Below, one piece after another: positions 54,093 to 62,586 of a DNA stretch of 63,374 bases. Position numbers and translations under genes: made by a program. Positions within the stretch are counted from its first letter, which is position 1. Each line of letters starts with the position of its first letter. The notes beneath the pieces were generated by a model that worked only from the letters and a program-made list of their open reading frames with translations, searched no databases and had not been told where the DNA came from. The stretch comes from Bacteroidaceae bacterium (GTDB lineage Bacteria > Bacteroidota > Bacteroidia > Bacteroidales > Bacteroidaceae): contig JAFXXQ010000007.1 of the NCBI GenBank assembly GCA_017542145.1, forward strand, positions 1 to 63,374, written 5' to 3'.

Positions 54093-54512
54093 TCAGAAGG
54101 GCAGGTCATCAACAGAACCTTCGCCGGGAGCCTGGGGAGTAGGTTCCGTAAAAGCAGGAGCTGCAGGAGTTGCCGGAGCAGGTGCTGCCATAGGAGCAGG
54201 TGCCGCAGCCACGCCTTCAGCAGTCTGAACGGAGGTGACATTACGATCCACCTTCCAAGCACGGATACGATTATACCAACGTCCATTGTACTCGCTGGCA
54301 TCGATATCAAACGAAACGGTCATCGTCTCGCCCGTCTTAATATTGAAGGACGCTATGCGGTCCGAGCCAAAAACTTCAAAAGCCAATTTTCGGGGGAATT
54401 GCTCATTGATAGTTTCCAACACATATTCCTGTACTTTCCACTCTGTTCCCGTTCGCTGGCTGACACCACCGCGCTCAGGCATTACGGCAATAATTTTTCC
54501 TGTTAATTCCAT
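54093..54512 (-). CDS. DUF3127 OB-fold protein with SSB-like C-terminal tip
   Basis: A 139-residue protein. Residues 1-95 form the DUF3127 domain (MELTGKIIAVMPERGG, FDIDASEYNGRWYNRIRAWKV), an OB-like fold. An Ala/Pro-rich linker leads to the last residues SVDDLPF, very similar to the acidic DDDIPF tip by which SSB recruits repair and replication proteins. It may therefore be an alternative single-strand binding protein. Divergent from dnaN; TAATTTCG on the minus strand at 54535-54542 is the likely -7 element. Confidence 0.82.
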   Translation of the reverse strand: MELTGKIIAVMPERGGVSQRTGTEWKVQEYVLETINEQFPRKLAFEVFGSDRIASFNIKTGETMTVSFDIDASEYNGRWYNRIRAWKVDRNVTSVQTAEGVAAAPAPMAAPAPATPAAPAFTEPTPQAPGEGSVDDLPF

Positions 54513-54534
54513 ATTCTTTGTCTGATTTTCGGGG

Positions 54535-54542
54535 CGAAATTA
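54535..54542 (-). promoter_or_regulatory. -7 element of the DUF3127 gene
   Basis: TAATTTCG on the minus strand, about 23 bases upstream of the ATG at 54512. Confidence 0.5.
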
Positions 54543-54605
54543 CTGATTTTTTCTAAACGATGCTATTTTTTTCGCTGTTTTTTTCAATTCATCCCTAAAA
54601 ATGTC

Positions 54606-54613
54606 TATCTTTG
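54606..54613 (+). promoter_or_regulatory. -7 element of dnaN
   Basis: TATCTTTG followed by CCG, 51 bases before the ATG at 54664. Confidence 0.65.
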
Positions 54614-54663
54614 CCGATAATATTCCTTATTAATATAACAATATTCAAATAAAAAAGCGCATT

Positions 54664-55788
54664 ATGAGATTTGTAGTTACCAGCACAGAGTTGTGCAACC
54701 GCCTTCAGTCCATCGGCCGCGTCATAAACGCCAAGAGTGCCCTGCCCATTTTGGACTGCTTCCTCTTCAATCTTGAGAGCGGCATTCTCTCCATTACGGC
54801 TTCAGACAATGAGACCACCCTCGAGACCTCGCTGCCGGTAGTGGAACACGATGGTGACGGCCGTTTCGCCATCGGGTCGAAAAACATCCTCGATGCCATC
54901 AAGGAACTACCCGAGCAGCCCATCGTCTTCAACGTCAACGAGAGCAACGTCGCTGTCACCATCGAATACATGAACGGTAAGTTCAGCATGGTGGGCCAGC
55001 AGGCCGACGAGTACCCCACGCCTGCTCTGCTGGGCGAGGCTCCTGTCAGTTTCAGTATGCCTGCCGCTACGCTGTTCGACGGCATCAACCGCACCATTTT
55101 CGCTACAGCCGACGACGAGCTTCGCCCCGTAATGAACGGTATCTACTTCGACATCACTACGGAGTACGTCACACTTGTATCCTCTGACGGCCACAAGCTG
55201 GTGCGCAACAAGCTGCTTGCCGCCAAGGGTGAGGAGAAGGCTGCCTTCATCCTGCCGAAGAAGCCCGCCAACCTGCTTAAAGGCCTGTTGAGCAAGGAGG
55301 CTGACGACATCAACATCTCGTTCGACAGTCGCAATGCCGTTTTCACGTTGCCTAACCACCGTCTGGTCTGCCGCCTCATTGAGGGCCGCTACCCGAACTA
55401 CAACTCCGTCATCCCCATGAGCAACCCCTATAAGGTTACCATCAACCGCCAGGCTCTACTGAGTGCCCTACGCCGTGTCAGCATCTGCTCATCTGCCAGC
55501 AGCAGCCTCGTCAAACTGCGCCTGACGGCAGGCGAGCTTCACATCTCTGCTCAGGATCTCGACTTTGCATCCTCTGCTGAAGAGCGCATTGTTTGCCAGT
55601 ACGACGGCGAACCCATGAGCATCGGCTTCAAATCGACCTTCCTCATGGATATCATCAGCAACATCTCCGGCGAGGAAATCAGCGTGGAAGTCTCAGACCC
55701 CTCTCGCGCCGGCGTCATCGTCCCCACCATTCAAGAGGAGAATACCGACCTGCTGATGCTGCTCATGCCCATGATGCTCAACGACTAA
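54664..55788 (+). CDS. dnaN: DNA polymerase III beta subunit (sliding clamp)
   Basis: A 374-residue clamp with the three repeated domains of the ring, including SRVINAKSALPILDCFL-like N-terminal pattern (here GRVINAKSALPILDCFL), DGHKLVRN in domain 2, and the C-terminal MLLMPMMLND tail. It holds polymerases on DNA. No dnaA or oriC-like boxes are visible nearby, as usual for Bacteroidetes where dnaN is away from dnaA. The exonuclease gene follows after 17 bases. Confidence 0.96.
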   Translation: MRFVVTSTELCNRLQSIGRVINAKSALPILDCFLFNLESGILSITASDNETTLETSLPVVEHDGDGRFAIGSKNILDAIKELPEQPIVFNVNESNVAVTIEYMNGKFSMVGQQADEYPTPALLGEAPVSFSMPAATLFDGINRTIFATADDELRPVMNGIYFDITTEYVTLVSSDGHKLVRNKLLAAKGEEKAAFILPKKPANLLKGLLSKEADDINISFDSRNAVFTLPNHRLVCRLIEGRYPNYNSVIPMSNPYKVTINRQALLSALRRVSICSSASSSLVKLRLTAGELHISAQDLDFASSAEERIVCQYDGEPMSIGFKSTFLMDIISNISGEEISVEVSDPSRAGVIVPTIQEENTDLLMLLMPMMLND

Positions 55789-55805
55789 ATCCATCTGCGC
55801 GTCCC

Positions 55806-56579
55806 ATGGAACTGAAACTCACCAAGCCTGTCGTCTTCTTTGACTTGGAGACGACAGGTACTTCCGTCACCAACGACCGCATTGTGGAAATCTGCCTGCT
55901 GAAGGTTTACCCCGACGGCAAGGAGCAGGAGAAAACCTATCGTGTCAATCCCGGTATGCCCATACCGCCTGCCGCCACAGCCGTCCATCACATTACCGAC
56001 GACGACGTGCGCGACAAGCCCACCTTCGCCCAGATAGCCCGCGAGGTAGAGGCATTCTTTGAGGGATGCGACATCGCAGGTTTCAACTCCAACCGTTTCG
56101 ACGTGCCCATGCTGGCTGAGGAATTCCTGCGCGCTGGCGTCGACATCGACTTCAGCCGTCCGCGCTTCATCGACGTGCAGGTTATCTTCCATAAGATGGA
56201 ACAACGCACCCTCTCAGCCGCCTACAAGTTCTACTGCGGCAAGAACCTCGACGACGCCCATTCCGCCACAGGCGACACCCGTGCCACCTACGAGGTGCTG
56301 AAAGCCCAGCTCGACCGCTATGCTGACCTGCAGAACGACGTGAAGTGGCTCTCCGAATTCACGTACTACACCCGCAACGTCGATTTCTCAGGTTTCTTCA
56401 TCTACAACGACAAGGGTGAGGAGGTAGTCAATTTCGGCAAGTACAAAGGGCGCATCCTGAGCGAAGTCATCAAGCACGACCCCAGCTACTACGACTGGAT
56501 TATGAAGAACGACTTTCCTCTTAACACCAAGCAGGTGCTGACAAAAGTACGCCTTCGTGAAATCAACCCCCAAAAGTAA
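55806..56579 (+). CDS. DEDDh 3'-5' exonuclease, DNA polymerase III epsilon-like
   Basis: A 257-residue exonuclease from the ATG at 55806. Catalytic acids are in FFDLETTG, FNSNRFDVPML and HSATGDTRATYE with the general-base His. The C-terminal 70 residues (FGKYKGRILSEVIKHDPSYYDWIMKNDFP) are a small domain seen in Bacteroidetes exonucleases. It may proofread or act in repair with the clamp. The long upstream extension in this frame lies within dnaN and was rejected. Confidence 0.9.
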   Translation: MELKLTKPVVFFDLETTGTSVTNDRIVEICLLKVYPDGKEQEKTYRVNPGMPIPPAATAVHHITDDDVRDKPTFAQIAREVEAFFEGCDIAGFNSNRFDVPMLAEEFLRAGVDIDFSRPRFIDVQVIFHKMEQRTLSAAYKFYCGKNLDDAHSATGDTRATYEVLKAQLDRYADLQNDVKWLSEFTYYTRNVDFSGFFIYNDKGEEVVNFGKYKGRILSEVIKHDPSYYDWIMKNDFPLNTKQVLTKVRLREINPQK

Positions 56580-56582
56580 CCC

Positions 56583-57512
56583 ATGCTATTCCGCCGCCTA
56601 ACCATTGTCCTCCCCGCCCTGCTGCTGTTTGCCGCAGGACTGATGGTGGCGTCCCCAGCCTCGTCGCAGGAACTCGATGCCAAGGTCGTTATCAACGCAT
56701 CGAAAATCCAAGGAACAGACAACTCCGTCTTTACTACGCTGGAAACGGCCATCAGCGAATTCCTCAACACGCGCAAATGGTCAAACGCCCAATACAGCAA
56801 CAAGGAGAAAATCGCATGCAGTTTCAACTTCATCGTCAACGAGTACGCCAACGAGGGGGCATTTGACTGCGAGCTTATGGTGCAGAGCAACCGCCCCGTC
56901 TTCAACACCTCCTACAACACGGTAGTTTTCAACTTCCGCGACCCTGCCGTATCGTTCAACTACGTGGAGTTCGACAAACTGGAGTTTGCCGACGACATCG
57001 TCACGAACAACCTGACTGCTGTGCTGGCCTACTACGCCTACCTCATTATCGGGCTTGACCTGGACACCTTTGCCCCTAAGGGTGGTACGGACATCCTGCA
57101 GAAGGCCGAGAACGTCGTCAATAATGCGCAGATGCTTGACGTGGGCGGTTGGAAGGCCTATGCCGACGACAAGAACCGCCATGCCATCATCAACGACTAC
57201 ATGAACGGCTCGCTGGAGCCCCTGCGCCAGTTACTATACGACTATCATCGTGGTGGACTGGACGAAATGGCGCAGAATGCCGAGCGCGGACGAAGCAACA
57301 TCACCACCTCCCTTACCCTCTTGCAGAAGGCCAAGGAGAATAAGCCCCTATCGGCTCTACCCGGCCTATTCACCGAAATCAAGCAGGAGGAACTACTCAA
57401 TATCTACTCCAAGGGCACTTCGAAGGAAAAAGAGGATGTGAGCAAAATCCTCACCAGCGTCAATCCCTCGCTCGCCAACGAGTGGGAGGAGATAAAGAAG
57501 ATGAAGAACTGA
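56583..57512 (+). CDS. porD: DUF4835 / type IX secretion protein PorD-like
   Basis: A 309-residue protein with a signal peptide (VLPALLLFAAGLMVASPASS, Gln follows). The mature part (AKVVINASKIQGTDNSVFTTLETAISEFLNTRKW ... VFNFRDPAVSFNYVEFDKLEFADDIVTNNLTAVLAYYAYLIIGLDLDTFAPKGGT) is DUF4835, also named PorD. It is periplasmic and linked to type IX secretion in some species. It lies 4 bases after the exonuclease gene; in other Bacteroidales coaBC often stands between them and is missing here. recN follows after 12 bases. Confidence 0.85.
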   Translation: MLFRRLTIVLPALLLFAAGLMVASPASSQELDAKVVINASKIQGTDNSVFTTLETAISEFLNTRKWSNAQYSNKEKIACSFNFIVNEYANEGAFDCELMVQSNRPVFNTSYNTVVFNFRDPAVSFNYVEFDKLEFADDIVTNNLTAVLAYYAYLIIGLDLDTFAPKGGTDILQKAENVVNNAQMLDVGGWKAYADDKNRHAIINDYMNGSLEPLRQLLYDYHRGGLDEMAQNAERGRSNITTSLTLLQKAKENKPLSALPGLFTEIKQEELLNIYSKGTSKEKEDVSKILTSVNPSLANEWEEIKKMKN

Positions 57513-57524
57513 CCCCATCCCCCC

Positions 57525-59237
57525 ATGCTGACGTTGCTCTCCATACGGAACTACGCTCTCATCGAGTCGCTTGAGATTGATTTCGAAAGCGGCTTTTCTG
57601 TCATCACAGGTGAGACCGGCGCCGGAAAATCCATCCTCCTTGGCGCCATAGGCCTGCTCTTGGGCAACCGTGCCGACAGCAACGCCGTCCGCGAAGGAGC
57701 TACAAAGTGTACCATCGAGGGTTGTTTCGACTTGACGGTCTGCGACCTGCGTCCTTTCTTCGACGAGAACGACATAGAGTACGACGACGAGTGCATCATC
57801 CGCCGCGAACTCCTCTCCAGCGGCAAGAGCCGCGCTTTCGTCAACGATTCGCCTGCTTCCCTCAGCCAGTTGAAGGCGCTGAGCAGCAAGCTCATCGATA
57901 TCCATTCGCAGCATCAGAACCTGCTGCTCAATTCCGAGAGTTTCCAGAGGGAAGTCCTTGACACGCTGGCGGCCAACGCCCCCGAGCGGGCTGCTTACCT
58001 CTCAGCCTATCAGGCTTTCGGCTCTGCCCAGCTGGCGCTCCAAAAGGCCGAGGCCGAACGGGAGAAGAACCGTGCTGACGAGGACTTCATCCGCTTCCAG
58101 CTCCAACAGTTCGACGAAGCCCACCTGAAGGAGGGCGAGGACGAGGAACTGGAGGCCGAACATAGTGTGTTGGAGCATGCCGAAGAGATAAAGACAGACC
58201 TCTACGCTACCGTCAACCTACTGACGGGCGACGACAGTAACCTTTTGGGCAACCTGAAAACCCACCTGAATATGCTCCACAGCCTTGCAAGGAACTACGT
58301 CAAGGCTACTGAATGGGCTAAGCGCATGGAGAGTACCTACATTGAGCTGAAGGATATTGCCGAGGAGGTGGAGAGTGCAGCCGAACGGATTTCCTTTGAC
58401 CCCGAGCGGCTCAACGAAGTGGAGGAGCGGCTGAACCTCCTCTACACCCTCCAGCAGAAGCACCATGTGAAGGACCTGACTGCCCTGCTTACCATTGAAG
58501 CCGAACTGCGTGAGCGTATGGCCTCTATCGACAACAGCGATGACCTGGTTGCCGAACTCGCTCAAGCCCTCACCCAGGCGCAGGATGCCCTTACTGCAAC
58601 AGCAAGGGCACTCACGGATTCACGCAAGAAGGCAGCCAAGACGGCTGAAAAGGGCATCATCGAACGTCTCCAAGGCCTGGGCATGCCCAACATCCGCTTC
58701 CAGATTGACGTTTCTCCTCGTACCACGCCCGACAGTAGCGGCATGGATACCATCACCTTCCGCTTCTCCGCCAACAAAGGCACAGCCCTTCAGGACATCA
58801 GCGATGTGGCTTCAGGTGGTGAAATCTCACGCGTCATGCTCGCCATCAAGGCGCTGACAGCTGCTTCGCGCGGACTCCCTACCCTTATCTTCGACGAGAT
58901 TGACACCGGCATCTCCGGCCAGATCGCCGACCGCATGGGAAACATTATGCAAGAGATGAGCGCACACAACCGCCAAATCATCAGCATCACCCATCTGCCG
59001 CAGATAGCGGCCCGTGGAGCCGTCCACTACAAAGTCAGCAAGACAGAGACCGCCACAGGCACCATCACAGCCATCAGCCGTCTGTCGGCCGACGAACGCG
59101 TCAGCGAGATTGCCTCCATGATTAGTGGCGCCACCCTTACCGAAGCAGCCATCGCCAACGCCCGCTCGCTACTGCAATTAAGTCAAAGTGCCGAAGAGAC
59201 GAAAAGCCCAAAAGTCATTCTCCCCTCAGACCCTTAA
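57525..59237 (+). CDS. recN: DNA repair protein RecN
   Basis: A 570-residue SMC-like ATPase. The N-terminal Walker A is GETGAGKSILL near residue 32; the central part is a long coiled coil (about 150-370); the C-terminal signature is SGGEISRVMLAIK near 427 and Walker B is LIFDEIDTGISG near 453. It helps double-strand break repair. Length matches the family. It is part of the dnaN-exonuclease-porD-recN-rlmB line. Confidence 0.95.
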   Translation: MLTLLSIRNYALIESLEIDFESGFSVITGETGAGKSILLGAIGLLLGNRADSNAVREGATKCTIEGCFDLTVCDLRPFFDENDIEYDDECIIRRELLSSGKSRAFVNDSPASLSQLKALSSKLIDIHSQHQNLLLNSESFQREVLDTLAANAPERAAYLSAYQAFGSAQLALQKAEAEREKNRADEDFIRFQLQQFDEAHLKEGEDEELEAEHSVLEHAEEIKTDLYATVNLLTGDDSNLLGNLKTHLNMLHSLARNYVKATEWAKRMESTYIELKDIAEEVESAAERISFDPERLNEVEERLNLLYTLQQKHHVKDLTALLTIEAELRERMASIDNSDDLVAELAQALTQAQDALTATARALTDSRKKAAKTAEKGIIERLQGLGMPNIRFQIDVSPRTTPDSSGMDTITFRFSANKGTALQDISDVASGGEISRVMLAIKALTAASRGLPTLIFDEIDTGISGQIADRMGNIMQEMSAHNRQIISITHLPQIAARGAVHYKVSKTETATGTITAISRLSADERVSEIASMISGATLTEAAIANARSLLQLSQSAEETKSPKVILPSDP

Positions 59238-59272
59238 TCCTTAGACTCTTAGACCTTTTACACTTAGACCCA
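59236..59272. repeat. Short CTTAGAC-type repeat between recN and rlmB
   Basis: CCTTAGACTCTTAGACC and CACTTAGACCC words fill the whole 34-base gap between the genes. Confidence 0.6.
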
Positions 59273-60027
59273 TGAATAAATCAGACTTTATTTTCGGCAT
59301 CCGCGCAGTTATCGAGGCTATTGAAGCCGGCAAGGACATCGACCGCGTGTTGGTCAAGAGAGACATGCAGGGCGATCTCGCCCGCGAATTGTTCGGTGCC
59401 CTGCGGGGAACGCAGATTCCCGTCCAGCGCGTACCCGTCGAAAAGCTCAACCGTATCACCACCAAGAACCATCAGGGCGTAGTGGCATTCATCGCCTCCG
59501 TCACCTACCAACACATCGAGGACCTTGTTCCCACGTTGTTCGAGGAGGGGAAGGCCCCGCTCTTCGTCATGCTCGACGGCGTGACGGACGTGCGTAACTT
59601 CGGCGCCATCGCCCGTACGTGCGACTGCGCCTGTGCTGATGCCATCATCATCCCCACCCACGATAGCGTCAGCGCAGGAGCTGATGCCATGAAGACCTCC
59701 GCCGGAGCGCTCCATACGCTGCCCGTCTGCCGTGAAGCGAACCTAGCCACAGCCATAAAGTACTTGAAGCAATGTGGCTTCCGCATCATCGGCGCGACGG
59801 AGAAGGGCAACCGCAATTATACCGAAGCCCACTATACCGACCCTGTCTGCCTCATCATGGGTGCCGAGGACACGGGCATCCCCACAGAACACCTCGCCCT
59901 TTGTGACGACTGGGTAGCCATTCCCCAATACGGCCACATCGGCTCGCTCAACGTCTCCGTTGCTGCCGGCATACTCATCTATGAAGCCGTCCGTCAACGG
60001 ACGGAGGCTTTCTCCAAATCACTCTGA
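59272..60027 (+). CDS. rlmB: 23S rRNA (guanosine-2251-2'-O)-methyltransferase
   Basis: A 251-residue SPOUT methyltransferase of the TrmH/RlmB group. N-terminal substrate-binding domain (DFIFGIRAVIEAIEAGKDIDRVLVKRD) is followed by the knotted domain with VTDVRNFGAIARTC, LIMGAEDTGIP and IPQYGHIGSLNVSVAAGI. It methylates a guanosine in the peptidyl-transferase centre loop. Target assignment relies on family similarity only. Confidence 0.92.
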   Translation: MNKSDFIFGIRAVIEAIEAGKDIDRVLVKRDMQGDLARELFGALRGTQIPVQRVPVEKLNRITTKNHQGVVAFIASVTYQHIEDLVPTLFEEGKAPLFVMLDGVTDVRNFGAIARTCDCACADAIIIPTHDSVSAGADAMKTSAGALHTLPVCREANLATAIKYLKQCGFRIIGATEKGNRNYTEAHYTDPVCLIMGAEDTGIPTEHLALCDDWVAIPQYGHIGSLNVSVAAGILIYEAVRQRTEAFSKSL

Positions 60028-60033
60028 CCTCTT

Positions 60034-60060
60034 TAATTAGTCAACGAGTCAACAAGTATT
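60034..60060. repeat. Short GTCAACGAG repeat upstream of the TPR gene
   Basis: Two to three copies of the AGTCAACGAGTCAACAAGT word lie just before the ATG at 60068; the same word occurs inside the primase, DPP-IV and tatD genes. Confidence 0.6.
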
Positions 60061-60067
60061 CTCCATT

Positions 60068-61795
60068 ATGCGAAGCATTAAATTACTCATTCTTTCATTT
60101 TCATTCTTCTTTCTATTTCTCCTACCCGTATCAGCCGCAGGCAAAATCAGCAAAACGCTCAAGAAAGCCCACGATGCCACTTGCTCCGTCATGACCTACG
60201 ACGCTGACGGCAATCTCATCGGCACCGGCCAGGGCTTTTTCATTGGCGAGCGCGGCGAACTGCTGGCTCCCTACACGCTGTTCCTCGGCGCGCGCTCGGC
60301 CGTGACTACCGATGCCGCAGGCACGACGCGCCAGGTACTGAAGGTCAAGGGAGCTGACGAGCTCTACGACGTCATCCGCCTCAGCGTCGAGACGGACAAG
60401 AAGCAGAAGTCACTTGCTGCCGACTCCATCGCGCTAAGCATCGGCCAACGGCTTTATATGCCCCCCGTCTCTACCGCCAAGAAGGAAGTCGGCGACTGGT
60501 TTACCGTCCGCAAGGTGGAGGATGTGAGCAACGGACACAGCTACTACACGCTGCTGGGCCCCTCTGCCTCAACCAGTCTGGCAGGCCGCCCGCTGCTGAC
60601 CGAGGAGGGCCAGCTGGCTGCCGTCATGCAGCCGTCGAGCGAAGGCGACACCCTCTTCTACGCCCTCGATGCCCGCTTCGGCACAAAGCTTGAGATCAAG
60701 GCGCTGACGCTCAACGAGACCTCCTACCGCAACCTCGTCTTCCCGAAATCGTTGCCCGAGGATGCTGAGCAGGCGCAAGTCTATCTCTTCATCGCGGCAA
60801 GCCAGAACGATACGGACTACTATAGCGAAATCATCGAGAGTTTCATCAGCCAGTTCCCCGATAACGCCGAGGGCTACATCCGTCGGGCGGCGTTCCAGGT
60901 GGCCAAGGGCGATTCCATCCATCTTGAGCAAGCGGAGGCCGACCAGGCGAAGGCGCTTGAGCTCTCCCCTGACAAGGATGCCATCCACTACCAGATCGGC
61001 TGCCAGATGGTCGATGCCATAAGCAGCGACTCGGCCTTCCACTACAAGGACTGGACATTGGAACGTGCCGCCGCCGAGATGGAGCAGGCCATCGCCATCA
61101 ACCCGCTGGCTGTTTACTACCAGCATTTGGGCGACATCCGCCTTGCCCTTAACGACGACGAGGGTGCCGTAGAGGCCTACCTCGCCATCTGCCAGATGCC
61201 CGACGCCACCTCCGACAACTACTACAACGCCGCCATCGCCTGCGAACAGCTCCCCGACGGCTACGAGCGCGCCGTAGCCCTCATGGACAGCGCCGTCGTC
61301 AAGGCCTCGCCAGCCGGCGCCACGCCCGATGCCAATCTGGCGTACCAGAGCGCCCCGTTCGTCCTTGAGCGTGCGCTCATGAAGGCCCGCCACGAGAAGT
61401 ACCGTCCTGCCGTTGCCGACTTTAACCTCTACGAGCAGCTGGCCGGCACCTCCGTCAACGACCGTTTCTACTACCTCCGCGAGCAGGCCGAGGCGAGTGC
61501 CCGCATGTTCCAGCAGGCACTCGACGACATCGATCTCGCCTACAGCATCAACCCGCTCGCAGCCTATCTGCTGGAGAAGGCCACGCTGAACATCCGCGTC
61601 GGCCGCAACGACGAGGCCCTGCCCATCTTGGAAAGTCTCATTGCCAGCTACCCCAACGACATGGACTGCAACCGTCTGCTGGGCTACTGCTACGCCGTGA
61701 AGGGCGACATCCGTCGTGCCCGTCCGCTGCTGGAGCGCGCCATCAGCCTGGGCGACGCCACCGCCTCCACCCTCCTCGAACGCTATTGCAAGTGA
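60068..61795 (+). CDS. Secreted protein with degenerate trypsin-like domain and TPR repeats
   Basis: A 575-residue exported protein (signal peptide with FFFLFLLPVSAAG). Residues 30-225 have the shape of a trypsin-like protease (TCSVMTYDADGNLIGTGQGFFIGERGELLAPY, LLGPSASTSLAGRPLLTEEGQLAAV) but the usual catalytic GNSGGP serine and the His motif are not visible, so the enzyme is likely inactive. Residues about 235-570 are tetratricopeptide repeats. This suggests a periplasmic scaffold. No family name was recognised. Confidence 0.75.
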   Translation: MRSIKLLILSFSFFFLFLLPVSAAGKISKTLKKAHDATCSVMTYDADGNLIGTGQGFFIGERGELLAPYTLFLGARSAVTTDAAGTTRQVLKVKGADELYDVIRLSVETDKKQKSLAADSIALSIGQRLYMPPVSTAKKEVGDWFTVRKVEDVSNGHSYYTLLGPSASTSLAGRPLLTEEGQLAAVMQPSSEGDTLFYALDARFGTKLEIKALTLNETSYRNLVFPKSLPEDAEQAQVYLFIAASQNDTDYYSEIIESFISQFPDNAEGYIRRAAFQVAKGDSIHLEQAEADQAKALELSPDKDAIHYQIGCQMVDAISSDSAFHYKDWTLERAAAEMEQAIAINPLAVYYQHLGDIRLALNDDEGAVEAYLAICQMPDATSDNYYNAAIACEQLPDGYERAVALMDSAVVKASPAGATPDANLAYQSAPFVLERALMKARHEKYRPAVADFNLYEQLAGTSVNDRFYYLREQAEASARMFQQALDDIDLAYSINPLAAYLLEKATLNIRVGRNDEALPILESLIASYPNDMDCNRLLGYCYAVKGDIRRARPLLERAISLGDATASTLLERYCK

Positions 61796-61805
61796 GATGC
61801 TTCGC

Positions 61806-61905
61806 ATAATGAAAAATTAAAAAAGAAAAATGAAAAATAGAATGTACTCCACTCGCAAGGCTATTTATTCTTCATTTTTCATTCTTCATTTTTCATTTTT
61901 ATTAT
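61806..61905 (+). repeat. Inverted GAAAAATGAAAAAT / TTCATTTTTCATTCTTCA array
   Basis: GAAAAATGAAAAATAG before and across the ATG at 61830 is followed by TTCTTCATTTTTCATTCTTCATTTTTC inside the coding region. The latter encodes the hydrophobic part of the signal peptide. The two halves can pair around the start codon. Confidence 0.75.
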
Positions 61906-62585
61906 TCTTCCTCAGTTGCGGCAGGTCTGCTCCTGAGCAGCCGAAGCTGGAGAACGGCGACCTGCTCTTCACCCTCTCCGAAGCCGATGCCAGCACGCTC
62001 TCGGGCGCCATCGTCGGCGCTACCAGCCACGACAACCCTCTTTTAGGAGGGGATGGCTCCGCCATCCCCATCGACCACGTCGCCATCGTCTGCACCCGCA
62101 GCCATTATTTTTCCCCCTCCTTCAGGAGGGGAAGGGGGAGGCTCTTTATCTTAGAATCCACCACCCGCCATGGCGTCCGCCTCTGCCCCCTCGACACCTT
62201 CCTCGTCCATGCCGACCATAATGCCGCAGGGCAGCCCCTCGTGATGGTAGGGCGCATCAAGGGCGACTTCGACTGCGATGCCTCGCTCCGTAACGCCATG
62301 TCCTATCTTGGCCGGCGCTATGACGACGTCTATAGCCCCACCGACGACGACATCTACTGCTCTGAGCTGGTGCAAAAATCCTTTGTCAACCACGAAGGCC
62401 AGCTCATCTTCACGCCCGAGCCCATGTCGTTCCACGATGCCGACGGCAACATCCTCCCCTACTGGGCGGAGTTCTACGCCAGCCTCGGCCTCCCTGTGCC
62501 CGAAGGCGAGCCCGGCTCCAATCCCGTCGCCATCGCCACCCATCCCTCCGTCCAGATTATCGGCAGCTTCTTCACACCTGAATAA
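61830..62585 (+). CDS. YiiX/YebB-like NlpC/P60 cysteine hydrolase lipoprotein
   Basis: A 251-residue predicted lipoprotein: signal peptide ending FLSC (cysteine near residue 30), then the permuted NlpC/P60 (papain-like) fold with NGDLLFTLSEAD, His in PIDHVAIV near 76 and Cys in IYCSELVQKSF near 172. Related enzymes cut peptide or acyl bonds, possibly in cell-wall peptides. The hydrophobic signal is written by a TTCATTTTTCA repeat, and two more segments (around 62040-62060 and 62115-62147) come from a CCTCCTTCAGGAGGGG-type repeat. A promoter was not identified. Confidence 0.8.
   Translation: MKNRMYSTRKAIYSSFFILHFSFLLFFLSCGRSAPEQPKLENGDLLFTLSEADASTLSGAIVGATSHDNPLLGGDGSAIPIDHVAIVCTRSHYFSPSFRRGRGRLFILESTTRHGVRLCPLDTFLVHADHNAAGQPLVMVGRIKGDFDCDASLRNAMSYLGRRYDDVYSPTDDDIYCSELVQKSFVNHEGQLIFTPEPMSFHDADGNILPYWAEFYASLGLPVPEGEPGSNPVAIATHPSVQIIGSFFTPE
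62035..62147 (+). repeat. In-frame GGAGGGG-type inverted repeats in the YiiX-like gene
   Basis: TTTTAGGAGGGGATGGCTCCGCCATCCCC at 62042-62070 and CCCCTCCTTCAGGAGGGGAAGGGGGAGG at 62113-62141 form stems. The second codes for an Arg/Gly-rich loop (SFRRGRGRL) close to the catalytic His. Confidence 0.65.
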
Positions 62586-62586
62586 T

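Noticed and set aside
54540..54663. Chromosomal origin next to dnaN
   Set aside because: No dnaA gene and no cluster of DnaA boxes; the divergent gap is short and explained by two promoters.
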